Source of the DNA: a bacterium
GTDB taxonomy: Bacteria; Desulfobacterota; Binatia; DP-6
DNA: 64,000 nt
NCBI GenBank assembly: GCA_026129405.1
Contig: JAHCID010000002.1
Location: 588,333-652,332, forward strand
Direction of reading: 5' to 3'
Notes under the pieces: generated by a model
The model's input: the letters and a program-made list of their open reading frames with translations, nothing else
Told to the model about the DNA's origin: nothing
Databases searched by the model: none
Made by a program: the position numbers and the translations under genes
Shown here: positions 11,998 to 20,923 of the stretch, piece by piece
Position numbering within the stretch: the stretch's first letter is position 1
Layout of the letters: each line of letters begins with the position of its first letter

Positions 11998-12609
11998 GCG
12001 CGTCCACTCGCCGTTCCCTCGCTGCATCAGCTTCGGCCAGACACGGGCAGGCTCGGTCGCGAAGACGATCTCGGCGGTCGCGGGCATGAGCGACCAGTCG
12101 CCGCGCGCGAGCTCGGTCTCGAGCTGGCCCGGCGCCCAGCCGGCATGCCCGGCGAAGGCCCGCAGGCGATCGGCGGGGACGTCGCTGGCGAGGGCCCGCT
12201 CGAACGCCACGCGGCTGGTCAGCATGCGGACGTCCGCGAACAGCGGCTCGGTGTCGGCGACGTTCTTCGGGTGGCGGATCAGCGTCAGCAGCGAGGTGGT
12301 CAGGATCGGGCCGCCGCGCCAGAGCCTGTCCCGGCGGTGTGTGACGTCGGGGAGGATCTTCGCGAGCGTGACGTCGAGCGGCTGGTTCACGATGACGCCC
12401 ATCGAGCCGTCCTCGGCGTCGTGGGAGACGAGCAGCACGACGCTGCGGGCGAACGGCGGATCCTGGAGGCTCTGGGCGGCGACGAGCAGCTTGCCGCGGG
12501 CGGGGCGCTCGCTCTGCGGTCCGGTCGTGACGCGGCCGAGCCACGGATCGCCGCTCGCGACGGGCAGGGCGCTAAGGAGCAGCGCGAGTAGCAAGCTCGA
12601 CGAGCCCAC
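11962..12609 (-). CDS. AlgH/YqgE (UPF0301) family protein with N-terminal export signal
   Basis: About 215 residues. Residues 23 onward carry the AlgH/YqgE pattern: GKLLVAAQSLQDPPFARSVVLLVSHD, GSMGVIVNQPLD, LWRGGPI and the final VFATEPARVWPKLM block. The cellular role of this family is poorly defined. Family members normally begin directly at the GKLLVA segment and are cytoplasmic. Here a hydrophobic LLLALLLSALPVASG stretch precedes it and looks like a signal peptide ending near residue 20, so the protein is probably exported or membrane-tethered. GTG 12609 is taken as start; TTG 12615 is also possible. It is convergent with recD and overlaps its last 36 bases. Confidence 0.85.
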   Translation of the reverse strand: MGSSSLLLALLLSALPVASGDPWLGRVTTGPQSERPARGKLLVAAQSLQDPPFARSVVLLVSHDAEDGSMGVIVNQPLDVTLAKILPDVTHRRDRLWRGGPILTTSLLTLIRHPKNVADTEPLFADVRMLTSRVAFERALASDVPADRLRAFAGHAGWAPGQLETELARGDWSLMPATAEIVFATEPARVWPKLMQRGNGEWTRLRAPQRVAQAR

Positions 12610-12682
12610 GAGCAAGCCATAGTGCCGCCGGCGCAGGCGCGCAATGCGGGTCGTGACGCCCGCCGGCCCGTCGCGACGGCGC

Positions 12683-13888
12683 TCAGGAGCTGACGCGCGT
12701 CTTCGCCTGGCGGATGTAGCGCTGGAGGTCCTCGCGATCGATCAGCGACATGACCTCGATGCGATTCCCCTCGAGCGGACGATAGATCAGGCGAACGTCG
12801 GTGGCGACGCGGATGCGGAAGCAGCCGGGCAGCCCCTCGAGCGGGATCGCGCGCAGGCTCGGGTGACGCCAGTCCTCGGCGAGCCGGTGGATCTTCTCGA
12901 ACGCGTTGTGGACGATCTTGCGGTCCCAGCGGCGGATCGACTCGTAGAACTCGTCGGTGAAGATCGGCATGTACCAGCCCGGGCCGCCCGCGGCCGGCGC
13001 CTCCTCGGGACCGCCGCCGCTCGGGCGGGTCGACGCCGCCTGCTCGAGCGCGCGCAGCCGCGCCGTGGCGGTCTGCTCGGCGTCGCGTGCCTCGTCGACC
13101 TCGCCCTCGAGGCTGCGCACACGCCGCCGCACGGTCTCGAGCTCCTCGCGCAGGCGCTCGACCTCGCCGGCCGTGCCGCTGTGCAGGCGGCCGCGGAGCT
13201 GCTCGCGCTCCTCCTGGAGGCGGTCGCGCTCGGTGACGACGCGGGCCCGGGCGTCCTGCTCGGTGCGCAGGTCGCGCCGGGCGCCTGCGAGCGCCTGCTC
13301 GAGCTCCACGACGCGCTCGCGGACGGCGTCGAGCCGCTTCAGGGCGCGGGCCCGGCTGGTGCTCGCCTTCTTCGCCTCGCGCTCCTTCTCGCGCAGCAGC
13401 TCGGCGGTCGGGTCGGTGCTCTCGGCCGGCGCCGGCTGGGCGCCCGCTGCGCTCTCTTCCTGGCGCGCGCGCTCGTCGGCGGCGTCGAAGTCGGCGATGA
13501 TCGTCTGCACGCAGCGGGCGGCGAGGGCGCCGTCGTCGCCGCCGGGCCCGGTGAGCAGCGCCCAGGCGAGATCGCGGGCGGGATCCTTCGACGCCAGCAG
13601 GAGATCCGTGACCGACTGGCTGCCGTCGGGGGCCGCGATCGCGCCGGCCAGCGGCGAGGCGCCGACCTCGCGCTCGAGCGTACGGTCGACCGCCGCGGCC
13701 ACCTCGGTGTCGTTCTCGTAGTAGTCGACGAGGCTCCAGGCGAGGTCCCATACCGCCATGCCGTCGATGCGGGTGCCCGTCGGTGCGGTGCCGAGGCGGC
13801 CGACGAGCTTGCGCAGCGTCTTCACCGGCAGCGTCACGACGATGAACGTGGTGCGCTGGTCGGGCGTCAACGGCGTCAGGAGCGGCAC
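12683..13888 (-). CDS. Coiled-coil protein with C-terminal RelE/ParE-like domain
   Basis: 401 residues in three parts. Residues 1-130 are a helical region I do not recognise (TTFIVVTLPVKTLRKLVGRLG and MAVWDLAWSLVDYYE). Residues 150-290 form a long charged coiled coil rich in Arg, Glu and Leu (REKEREAKKAS, RDRLQEEREQLRGRL, VRSLEGEVDEARDAE). Residues 305-401 resemble RelE/ParE-fold toxins: FYESIRRWDRKIVHNAFEKI, DWRHPSLRAIPLEGLPGCFR, IRVATDVRLIYRPLEG and VMSLIDREDLQRYIR. No antitoxin gene is adjacent. An RNase toxin fold welded to a coiled coil is unusual; it might be a self-inhibited toxin or a non-toxic structural reuse. The start is GTG at 13888. The gene stands alone between convergent or same-strand neighbours. 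Confidence 0.75.
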   Translation of the reverse strand: MPLLTPLTPDQRTTFIVVTLPVKTLRKLVGRLGTAPTGTRIDGMAVWDLAWSLVDYYENDTEVAAAVDRTLEREVGASPLAGAIAAPDGSQSVTDLLLASKDPARDLAWALLTGPGGDDGALAARCVQTIIADFDAADERARQEESAAGAQPAPAESTDPTAELLREKEREAKKASTSRARALKRLDAVRERVVELEQALAGARRDLRTEQDARARVVTERDRLQEEREQLRGRLHSGTAGEVERLREELETVRRRVRSLEGEVDEARDAEQTATARLRALEQAASTRPSGGGPEEAPAAGGPGWYMPIFTDEFYESIRRWDRKIVHNAFEKIHRLAEDWRHPSLRAIPLEGLPGCFRIRVATDVRLIYRPLEGNRIEVMSLIDREDLQRYIRQAKTRVSS

Positions 13889-13935
13889 GGGCGTATTCTA
13901 GCGCGGCGCGTTGGTTTGGCCAGATTGACGGGCCG

Positions 13936-15108
13936 TCAGCGCGCCCGCGGATCGGCCCGGCGCGACCGCCGCCGCAGCTCGAGCGCCGCCAGCACGACCC
14001 CGGCGAGGAGGAGGATCACGAGGACGGCATGGGGACGCTGCTCCGGCGCGGGCCCCGCGGGGTGAACCGCGACGCCGGCTGCGTCGGGCGGCGGCGTCCC
14101 GGACGGTGCGGCGGTCGGGCCGGCGGCGGGCGCGGCGGTGGCCGTCTCCGTGCGCGGCGGCGATCCCGCGGGCAGCGGATGCGCCGGCCGCGGGCCCCAT
14201 TGCGTGCGGGCGAGGGCGGCCTTCGCGAGCGTCACGCCGTCGAGATCGAGGACCAGCAGGGCGCGGTCGGCCGGGCCCATGACCGGGCCGCGGCGGTAGC
14301 GGCGGGCGGCGCTGCGCACGACCGCGCGGTACTCGAGGTCGAGGAGCGCGCTGCTCGGCTTGGGCGCGTTCCGGGTTTCGGGGACGCCGGCGGCGAGCGC
14401 CTCCCAGGCGCGGCGCGCGGCGTCCTCCTGTCCGAGGGCGAGGCGGGCGCGCGCCGCGGCGTAGCGTGCGTCGTCGGCGAGGCGGGGATCGCCGGCGTTG
14501 GCGGCCAGGTCGAAGGCCGCCACGGCCCCCTCGTACTGGCCTGCCCACCAGCGCGCGTAGCCGGCGCCGAGGCGGGCGGCGTTGCGCACGGCGGGCATCA
14601 CGTCGGGCGCGCCCGCGAGCCGCTCGAAGGCCGCCACCGCGGCGTCGGTGTTGCCGTCGCCGGCGTCGTCGAGTGCGAGCAGCAGGCGCGCGATGGCGCC
14701 GTTCGGCCCGGGATCGCCGAGGAGGCCGACGAGGTTGTCGCGTGTCCCCGCCGTCGCGCCGAGCTCGAGGGCGAGCGTCCCCAGGGCGAGGTCGGCGAGC
14801 TCTGAGAGCGGGCCGGCGTCGCGCTGGCGCAGCTCGCGGTAGGCACGGACGGCCGCGCGGGGATGGCCGGCGCGCAGCTCCGCGTCGGCCACCGCGACCA
14901 GATAGAGCTCGGGCAGCTGGTCGAGCGGCACCTTCATGATCGGATCGAGCGCGCTGCGGTTCGCGACCGGATCCTGCCCGTAGGCCGCGAGGGCCGCCTG
15001 CCACTCCGGCGGCACCGCGCCGTGGTCGCGCAGCGCCGCCGGCGCGCGCGCGGCGAGGCCGGCGACCAGGACCAGCGCGACGAGCGGTCGCCAGGGGACG
15101 GCGGGCAC
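13936..15108 (-). CDS. Exported TPR-like protein with C-terminal membrane anchor, function unknown
   Basis: About 390 residues. GTG 15108 is followed by a hydrophobic signal segment (PLVALVLVAGLAARAPAA). The body (residues 45-280) is a chain of Ala-rich helical hairpins of TPR/Sel1 type (ELYLVAVADAELRAGHPRAAVRAYRELRQRD; ARLGAGYARWWAGQYEGAVAAFDLAANAG), commonly a protein-interaction scaffold. A Pro/Ala/Thr-rich linker (about 310-350) precedes a single transmembrane helix, AVLVILLLAGVVLAALEL, and a short RRRSRR tail facing the cytoplasm. No enzyme motif is seen. It lies 47 bases downstream of nothing obvious on the same strand and is divergent from the GH5 gene at 15229. Confidence 0.7.
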   Translation of the reverse strand: MPAVPWRPLVALVLVAGLAARAPAALRDHGAVPPEWQAALAAYGQDPVANRSALDPIMKVPLDQLPELYLVAVADAELRAGHPRAAVRAYRELRQRDAGPLSELADLALGTLALELGATAGTRDNLVGLLGDPGPNGAIARLLLALDDAGDGNTDAAVAAFERLAGAPDVMPAVRNAARLGAGYARWWAGQYEGAVAAFDLAANAGDPRLADDARYAAARARLALGQEDAARRAWEALAAGVPETRNAPKPSSALLDLEYRAVVRSAARRYRRGPVMGPADRALLVLDLDGVTLAKAALARTQWGPRPAHPLPAGSPPRTETATAAPAAGPTAAPSGTPPPDAAGVAVHPAGPAPEQRPHAVLVILLLAGVVLAALELRRRSRRADPRAR

Positions 15109-15228
15109 GTCCGCCAGCTTGGAGGCGCCGGCCCGGGGGGTCAAATCCGCGGGGGGACCTGGTTCGGGGCCTCGTCCGCCGCCCGCGCGGCTCTTGACCG
15201 CATCCGCGGCCGCCCGCAGGCTACGGCG

Positions 15229-16788
15229 GTGCTTCGCCTCGTCGCGCTGACGCTGTCCCTCGTCGCCGCCGTCGCCGTCGCCCAGGACGTGCCGAAACGC
15301 GGCCTCCGCCTCGCGCTGCCGGCCCTGCATGCCGAAGCCGATCCCGCCGGTGGGCGCATCGTCGACGCTCGGGGACGCGAGGTGATCCTCCGCGGCGTCA
15401 ACGTCAACGCGCACGCGGACTACTGGCAGTACGGGACCTTCCCGACCGTGTTCCCGTTTCCGCCGGAGGACGCCGACCGCATCGCCGCGATCGGCTGGAA
15501 CGTCGTGCGCCTCCTGGTGTCGTGGTCGCGCGTCGAGCCGGCGCCGGGCGAGTACGACGAGGCGTACCTGCGCGCGGTCGAGAAGACCATCAAGCTGCTC
15601 GCCAAGCACGGCGTCTACACCATCGTCGACCTGCACCAGGACGCCTGGGGGCCGAGCCTCGCCGCGCCGCCGGGCACGACGTGCACGCCGCCGTCCGCGC
15701 CCGCCTTCGGCTGGGACGGTGCGCCGGCGTGGGCGACGCTCGACGGCGGCGCGAGCCGCTGCTTCAACCTCCTGCGTGAGCTGAGCCCTGCGGTGATGGC
15801 GTCGTGGGCCGCGTTCCTCGCCGACGCGCCGGGACCGGGCGGCGTCGGCATCCGCAGCCGCTACGTCGCCATGCTGCATCACGTCGCGTGGCGCTTCGGC
15901 GGGCTCAAGTCGGTCGCGGGCTGGGACCTCACCAACGAGCCGAACGCCTTCACCGACGTGCAGATCGCGCAGCTGGCCGACCTCTACGCCGCAGCCGTGC
16001 CGGCGATCCGCGCGGGCGAGGCGGCGGCCAGGAAGGGCTTCCCGCACATCGTGTTCTTCGAGCCGAGCGCGGCCTGGTCCGACCTGGCCCTCGGCAATCC
16101 GCCGCCGTTCGCGCACGACGGCAACGTCGCCTTCGCGCCGCACATCTACCGCGGCGGCATCGGCGGCGGCACGATCCCGTACGGCGACTTCGCCCGCGCC
16201 CGCGCCGACGCCGCGACCCACGGCAACGTCCCCGTGCTGGTCGGCGAGTGGGGCGGCGACCCGCGCCGGGCCGCGGATCCGGCCGACGTCTACTTCCGCC
16301 AGCACCAGGCGTGGCAGGACGAGTTCCGCTTCTCGGCGACGCTGTGGACGTGGCGCGAGTCGTGCGGTGACCCGCACAAGGCCGGCGACGTGCGCGCCGG
16401 GCACGTGCCGTACGTGTGGGGCGAGTTCGAGGTCGACTGCACGACGAACACCGTGACCGGCGTGCGCCAGCCGCTGCTCGACCAGCTGACGCGCGGCTGG
16501 GTACGCGCGGCGCCCGGGCGGCTGACGGCCATGGCCTGGGATGCGCAGACGGGCGTCCTCGTCGCCTCGGGGACCGGGGCGCGGCGCAAGCGGCAGCTCG
16601 TGCTCTACTGGCCGGCCCGGCTGCACGGCGCGCCGAACGTGCGTGTCACGGGGCTGCGGCAGGTGAAGACGCGGCCCGCGTGGGGCGGGACGTTCGTCCT
16701 CGCCGCCGCGACGGGCGGCGACTGGTCCGTGCGTGCGGCGGCCGCCGGCACCGGGTCGCCGAGCGGCGCCTTCGTCGACGGCCGGTAG
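15229..16788 (+). CDS. Secreted glycoside hydrolase family 5-type glycosidase
   Basis: 519 residues. GTG 15229 opens a signal peptide (LVALTLSLVAAVAVAQ). The catalytic barrel starts at GREVILRGVNVNAH, with RLLVSWSRVEPAPGEYDEAYL, IVDLHQDAWG, the acid/base Glu in GWDLTNEPNAF (near residue 237) and the nucleophile Glu in VLVGEWGGD (near 342). The pattern resembles GH5 members related to endoglycoceramidases and cellulases. A C-terminal beta-sandwich-like region follows (WDAQTGVLVASGTGARRKRQLVLYW). The substrate is uncertain: a beta-glucoside, glycolipid or plant polysaccharide are all possible. It ends 12 bases from the convergent monooxygenase gene, leaving no room for separate terminators. Confidence 0.85.
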   Translation: MLRLVALTLSLVAAVAVAQDVPKRGLRLALPALHAEADPAGGRIVDARGREVILRGVNVNAHADYWQYGTFPTVFPFPPEDADRIAAIGWNVVRLLVSWSRVEPAPGEYDEAYLRAVEKTIKLLAKHGVYTIVDLHQDAWGPSLAAPPGTTCTPPSAPAFGWDGAPAWATLDGGASRCFNLLRELSPAVMASWAAFLADAPGPGGVGIRSRYVAMLHHVAWRFGGLKSVAGWDLTNEPNAFTDVQIAQLADLYAAAVPAIRAGEAAARKGFPHIVFFEPSAAWSDLALGNPPPFAHDGNVAFAPHIYRGGIGGGTIPYGDFARARADAATHGNVPVLVGEWGGDPRRAADPADVYFRQHQAWQDEFRFSATLWTWRESCGDPHKAGDVRAGHVPYVWGEFEVDCTTNTVTGVRQPLLDQLTRGWVRAAPGRLTAMAWDAQTGVLVASGTGARRKRQLVLYWPARLHGAPNVRVTGLRQVKTRPAWGGTFVLAAATGGDWSVRAAAAGTGSPSGAFVDGR

Positions 16789-16800
16789 GCGCCGGCCGGC

Positions 16801-18249
16801 TCAGGCCAGCGCGTAGTCCTCTTCCGCCACGCGCGCCGTACGCGCGGCGTAGTCGCGCGTGTGCGACGACCAGTTCTGCGTGATGCGGCCGTCGGCGGTC
16901 TTGTACCAGGAGCGACAGCCGGGGTCGGCCCAGGTCGTCTGCGCGAGCGCCGCCTGGAGCTCACGGTTGAAGCGCGCCTGCGCCTCGGCCGTGACCTCGA
17001 TCGCCGCGGCGCCGCGCGCGTCGAGCAGCTGCACCGCGCGCACCGCGTACTCGGCCTGGCGCTCGAGCATGAAGGTGATGGCGTTGTGGCCGAGGTTCGT
17101 GTTGGGGCCGTACAGCATGAACAGGTTGGGGAACCCGGCGGTGGTGATGCCGAAGTAGGCCTCGGGTGCGTCCTTCCATGCCTCCTGCAGACGACGACCG
17201 CCGCGACCCGCCACGTCGAGCGACCAGTGCCAGCCCGTCGTCTCGAAGCCGGTCGCCCAGACGAGGACGTCGCAGTCGTGCTGCGCGCCGTCGAGCGTGG
17301 CGATCCCCTGCGCGTTCAGCCCGGCGATGCGCGCCGTCACCAGCTCGACGTTCGCTCGCACGAGGGCGGGGTAGAAGTCGTCCGAGATCAGCACGCGCTT
17401 GCAGCCGATCGGATAGTCGGGCGTGAGCTTCGCGCGCAGCGCCGGATCGGGGATCTGGGTCTCCAGATGATTCAGCGCGACGCGCGTGTAGGCGGCGCGG
17501 CCGACGTCGGTGAAGCTGAACGCCTGCCAGAAGAGCTGATCCGCCATCTGGTAGATCTGCTCGCGGTGGCTCGCGGCCAGGTGCGGCGCCGTCATCAGCA
17601 GCGCCTTCTCCTCGTCGGAGATGGGCCGGTCCATGCGCGGGATGACCCAGTTGGGCGTGCGCTGGAAGACGGTCACGCGGGCCGCGACGCGGGCGATCTC
17701 GGGGATGATCTGTACGGCGCTCGCGGCCGAGCCGACGACGCCCACGCGCCTGCCGGCGAGATCGACGTCGTGGCGCCAGCGTGCGGAGTGGAACGACGGG
17801 CCGCGGAACGTGCCCTCGTAGGCGGGGATCACGGGGCGGTTCAGCTGGCCCAGCGCGGTGACCAGCACCGACGCCTCGTGCCGTGCGCCCGACGCCGTGC
17901 GCAGCTGCCACGTGGCGCGGCCCTCGTCCCACGCCGCCGACACCGTCTCCTCGCCGAGGCGCAGGTGCGGCCGCAGCCCGAAGTCGTCGGCGATCTGCTC
18001 GGTGTAGCGCTGGATCTCGCCGGCGCGTGGGTAGATGTGGCTCCAGCCGAGGCTCGGGGCGAACGACAGCTGGTACATCGCCACCGGCGTGTCGCAGGCG
18101 CAGCCGGGGTAGGTGTTCTCGCGCCAGGTGCCGCCGACGCGGTCGGCCTTCTCGAAGATGACGACGTCGTCGTAGCCCGCCTCACGCAGCTTGACGGCCG
18201 CGCACAGCCCCCCGAGACCCGCCCCGATGACCGCGATCGATCGTGACAT
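16801..18249 (-). CDS. Flavin-dependent monooxygenase, Baeyer-Villiger type
   Basis: 482 residues. The N-terminal FAD-binding fold is IAVIGAGLGGLCAAVKLREAG, followed by GGTWRENTYPGCACDTP, a hallmark of Baeyer-Villiger and related flavin monooxygenases. The BVMO fingerprint FxGxxxHxxxW is present as FRGPSFHSARW near residue 150, next to the NADPH-binding GVVGSAASAVQI. The enzyme inserts oxygen from O2 into ketones or oxidises related substrates, using NADPH; the natural substrate is unknown. ATG 18249 is used; GTG 18258 would add three residues. It is convergent with the GH5 gene and divergent from the MAPEG gene at 18368. Confidence 0.92.
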   Translation of the reverse strand: MSRSIAVIGAGLGGLCAAVKLREAGYDDVVIFEKADRVGGTWRENTYPGCACDTPVAMYQLSFAPSLGWSHIYPRAGEIQRYTEQIADDFGLRPHLRLGEETVSAAWDEGRATWQLRTASGARHEASVLVTALGQLNRPVIPAYEGTFRGPSFHSARWRHDVDLAGRRVGVVGSAASAVQIIPEIARVAARVTVFQRTPNWVIPRMDRPISDEEKALLMTAPHLAASHREQIYQMADQLFWQAFSFTDVGRAAYTRVALNHLETQIPDPALRAKLTPDYPIGCKRVLISDDFYPALVRANVELVTARIAGLNAQGIATLDGAQHDCDVLVWATGFETTGWHWSLDVAGRGGRRLQEAWKDAPEAYFGITTAGFPNLFMLYGPNTNLGHNAITFMLERQAEYAVRAVQLLDARGAAAIEVTAEAQARFNRELQAALAQTTWADPGCRSWYKTADGRITQNWSSHTRDYAARTARVAEEDYALA

Positions 18250-18367
18250 GTGCGTCACTCTCTTCCCGTCCTCGCGCTGCGGTCAAGCCCGTCCGCTCCT
18301 CGAGCCCGCAGCGCCGGTCTCGGCGCCGCGCTTCCCAGCTTCGCCGCGCGCGTGTTAGCGCGGGCGC

Positions 18368-18799
18368 GTGGAGCAGACGGCGATCTTCGGGCCCTTCCTC
18401 GCGACGATGCTGCTGACGCTCGTCGTGTGGACGTACATGTACGCGCGCCGCATCCCGTTCCTCACCCGCAGCGGCATCCCTCCCGACCAGGTGACGCCGC
18501 TCGAGCTGGCGCGGCTTTCGCCGCCGGCGGTCGCGAACCCGTCCGACAACCTGAAGAACCTCTTCGAGATGCCGGTCCTGTTCTATGCGCTCGCGCTCTA
18601 CCTCTTCGCGACGCAGCAGGTGGACGTGGTCTACGTCGTCGCCGGCTGGCTGTTCGCCGGCTTCCGCGTGCTCCACAGCGCGGTGCACTGCACCTTCAAC
18701 AAGGTGCTCCTGCGCTTCTGGCTCTACGCCGCGTCCGCGCTGGCGCTCTGGTTCATCCTGCTGCGCGCGACGCTCGGCTGGCTCGGGCAGGCGCCGTGA
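18368..18799 (+). CDS. MAPEG family membrane protein
   Basis: 143 residues from a GTG start. Four hydrophobic helices are visible (FLATMLLTLVVWTYMYA; FEMPVLFYALALYLFAT; VDVVYVVAGWLFAGFRVLHS; LRFWLYAASALALWFILLRA). The MAPEG signature lies around NPSDNLKNLFEMPVLFY and RVLHSAVHCTFNKVLLRF. MAPEG proteins are small membrane proteins linked to glutathione and eicosanoid metabolism in eukaryotes, while bacterial members are mostly uncharacterised. It is divergent from the monooxygenase gene, with a 118-base shared upstream region, and nothing ties the two functionally. Confidence 0.85.
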   Translation: MEQTAIFGPFLATMLLTLVVWTYMYARRIPFLTRSGIPPDQVTPLELARLSPPAVANPSDNLKNLFEMPVLFYALALYLFATQQVDVVYVVAGWLFAGFRVLHSAVHCTFNKVLLRFWLYAASALALWFILLRATLGWLGQAP

Positions 18800-18831
18800 G
18801 GCCGCCGCCTCGGGGCCCGATGGTCTCCGCC

Positions 18832-20760
18832 TCAGCTCGCGAGCTTCGAGAGCAGGCGGCAGGCGCGGCCGAGCGCCCGCGACGCCTTCTTGTGGTAGCT
18901 GCCGACGGTGACCACCGTCGCCGGCCGGGTGGGACGCCGCACCTTGCCGCCGAGGCGGCGGAGGCGCCGCACCTTGGCCGTCGCGAGCACACCGCCCTGT
19001 GCGGCGCGCTCGGTCGCGGCGAGCATCTGCGCGCGCAGCGCGTCCACCTGCTCCAGGTCCGCGAGCGCCGACGGCAGGCAGGTCCGCCGATGCGTCCAGG
19101 CGTTCGCGGCGCGGTCCGCCGCCGCGCAGGCGGCGTCGCGCGCGAGCAGGTCGTCGCGCGTCGACGACCACTTGCTGACGCCGCCGACGAGCGGCTCGGC
19201 GGTGAGGCCGAGCGCGAGCGAGAACGCGCGCCGCAGCGGCGCCTGGGGCAGGTAGAGTGCGCCGTCCGGCCCGGTGCTCATCGCGCCGAGCGACTCCTCG
19301 AGGCCGTCCGCGAACCAGCGGGCGCGGCCGGTCAGCCGGTCGACGTGCGCGATGCCGGTCCGCACCGGCAGCGACAGCGTGCCGACCTGACGGCCGACGC
19401 CGGTCTGGATCAGGAGGCCGTTCGCGCCGACGCCGGCGAGCAGCAGGTTGAGGCCGCGATAGTCGGCGAGATCGGGCGGCACGTCGTAGAGATCGAGCTC
19501 GGCGGTCCAGCCGCGCCGGCCCGACGTGCCGTCGTCGAACACCTGGAAGATGCCGCTGGCCGACGAGGCGAACACCTCGCGCCCGTTCGAGGTGGTCGCG
19601 ACGGAGCCGAAGATCTGCGCGTCGAGCTGCACCGTCCAGGCATCGCTGCAGTCGGCGGCGTCGAGCGCGATGAGCGCGCCGGCGTCGTCGCCGAGGTAGA
19701 CGCGGCGGCCGTCCTGGCCGAGCGACGGCGTCGACGCCGAGCCGCCGGGGAAGTTGCGGTGGCAGATCTCCTGGAGCGTCCAGGCGGTGCCGTCGTGGAC
19801 CACGTCGAAGCGATAGACGGCGCCCAGCTCGGAGACGCCGTCGACCGTGCCGTCTTCCGCGTCGCGGGCGCTGGCCGCGATCCACAGCCGGTTCGTGCGC
19901 GGGTCGACGGAGAGGTTGTTCGCGACCTCGCTGTTGCCGCCGAGCAGCACCTCGATGAGGCCGACGACGCTGAAGCCCGGCGGATACGCGATCAGCGGCT
20001 GGAGCAGGGTGTCGACCGTGGCGGCGAGCGCGGGCGGGACGTTCGAGCTGCGCGGCGGCGTGCGCTCGCCGGGCAGCTGGAGCGGCGGGACCACCGGCGA
20101 GCCGGTTCGGCGGTCGAGCAGGAAGACCCAGCCGTCGCGGGTCAGGCCGACGATGGCGTCGGCGTTCGGCACCCAGGCGAGGCCGATCGGCCCCTGGTCG
20201 GCCGTGGTCGCCGGCGCGAGCCCGGTGGGCGCATCCCACACGAGCGTGCCGTCGGTGCGCACGGCGACGACGCGGTCGTAGCGGTTCACGTAGACGACCT
20301 CGTCGCCGCTGTCGGGATCGCGCAGCACCACCGGTACGGCGCCGCCGCCGCGGTCGCCCGGCGCGAGCGGCACGACGAAGCGCCGTGCCCCGCTCGGGTC
20401 GAGCGACAGCAGGAGGATCGGCTCGTGGGGCAGCAGCGGCGTCATGTAGAGGTTGCCGGCGCCGTCGAACGCGGGCGTCGTCACCTGGTAGAGGTTCGGC
20501 TCGACGCTCCACTCGCGCGCGTACACCGGTGCGTAGGCCAGCTCGACCTCGTCGGTGCTCTCGAGGTCGCCATGCGCGCGCCGGAACCCGGTCCGCGGCA
20601 GCAGGGCCGGATGCGAGAACGGCACGCTGCGGCAGTCGTCCGGCTTCCAGGACGTCGGCGGCGGCACGGGGAGGGGCCGGGGCGTGATCGCGTCGGCCGG
20701 GGCGGCGAGCGCAGCGGTGGCGGAGGCCAGAAGGCCCACCAGAAGGGCGGCGGCGAGCAT
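18832..20760 (-). CDS. Secreted PQQ-type beta-propeller protein with basic C-terminal tail
   Basis: 642 residues. A signal peptide (MLAAALLVGLLASATAALAAP) follows ATG 20760. Residues 70-500 contain blade-like repeats of the quinoprotein/WD propeller type, for example FDGAGNLYMTPLLP, YDRVVAVRTDGTLVWDAP, RDGWVFLLDRRTGSPV, GDDAGALIALDAADCSDAWTV and ASSASGIFQVFDDGT. No PQQ-ligand residues or catalytic motif can be assigned with confidence. The last 110 residues change character: Cys-containing helices and then a strongly basic stretch (KVRRLRRLGGKVRRPTR; YHKKASRALGRACRLLSK). A comparable basic tail ends the GH10 protein at 48704-50083. The gene is monocistronic. Confidence 0.75.
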   Translation of the reverse strand: MLAAALLVGLLASATAALAAPADAITPRPLPVPPPTSWKPDDCRSVPFSHPALLPRTGFRRAHGDLESTDEVELAYAPVYAREWSVEPNLYQVTTPAFDGAGNLYMTPLLPHEPILLLSLDPSGARRFVVPLAPGDRGGGAVPVVLRDPDSGDEVVYVNRYDRVVAVRTDGTLVWDAPTGLAPATTADQGPIGLAWVPNADAIVGLTRDGWVFLLDRRTGSPVVPPLQLPGERTPPRSSNVPPALAATVDTLLQPLIAYPPGFSVVGLIEVLLGGNSEVANNLSVDPRTNRLWIAASARDAEDGTVDGVSELGAVYRFDVVHDGTAWTLQEICHRNFPGGSASTPSLGQDGRRVYLGDDAGALIALDAADCSDAWTVQLDAQIFGSVATTSNGREVFASSASGIFQVFDDGTSGRRGWTAELDLYDVPPDLADYRGLNLLLAGVGANGLLIQTGVGRQVGTLSLPVRTGIAHVDRLTGRARWFADGLEESLGAMSTGPDGALYLPQAPLRRAFSLALGLTAEPLVGGVSKWSSTRDDLLARDAACAAADRAANAWTHRRTCLPSALADLEQVDALRAQMLAATERAAQGGVLATAKVRRLRRLGGKVRRPTRPATVVTVGSYHKKASRALGRACRLLSKLAS

Positions 20761-20923
20761 GCGGGAACTATAGCCCGCGTCGCCCGTGCGGCTCGTCCCG
20801 CGCGGACAATCGCTCGTTCGCCGCGGACAACCGCAGCGCCTCCCCGGCCGCGCACGCCAGGTGCGCACGCCACGTGCGCACCACCCTGGTTCGACGCGGC
20901 GCGGATCGGCTAAGAACGGGCCG

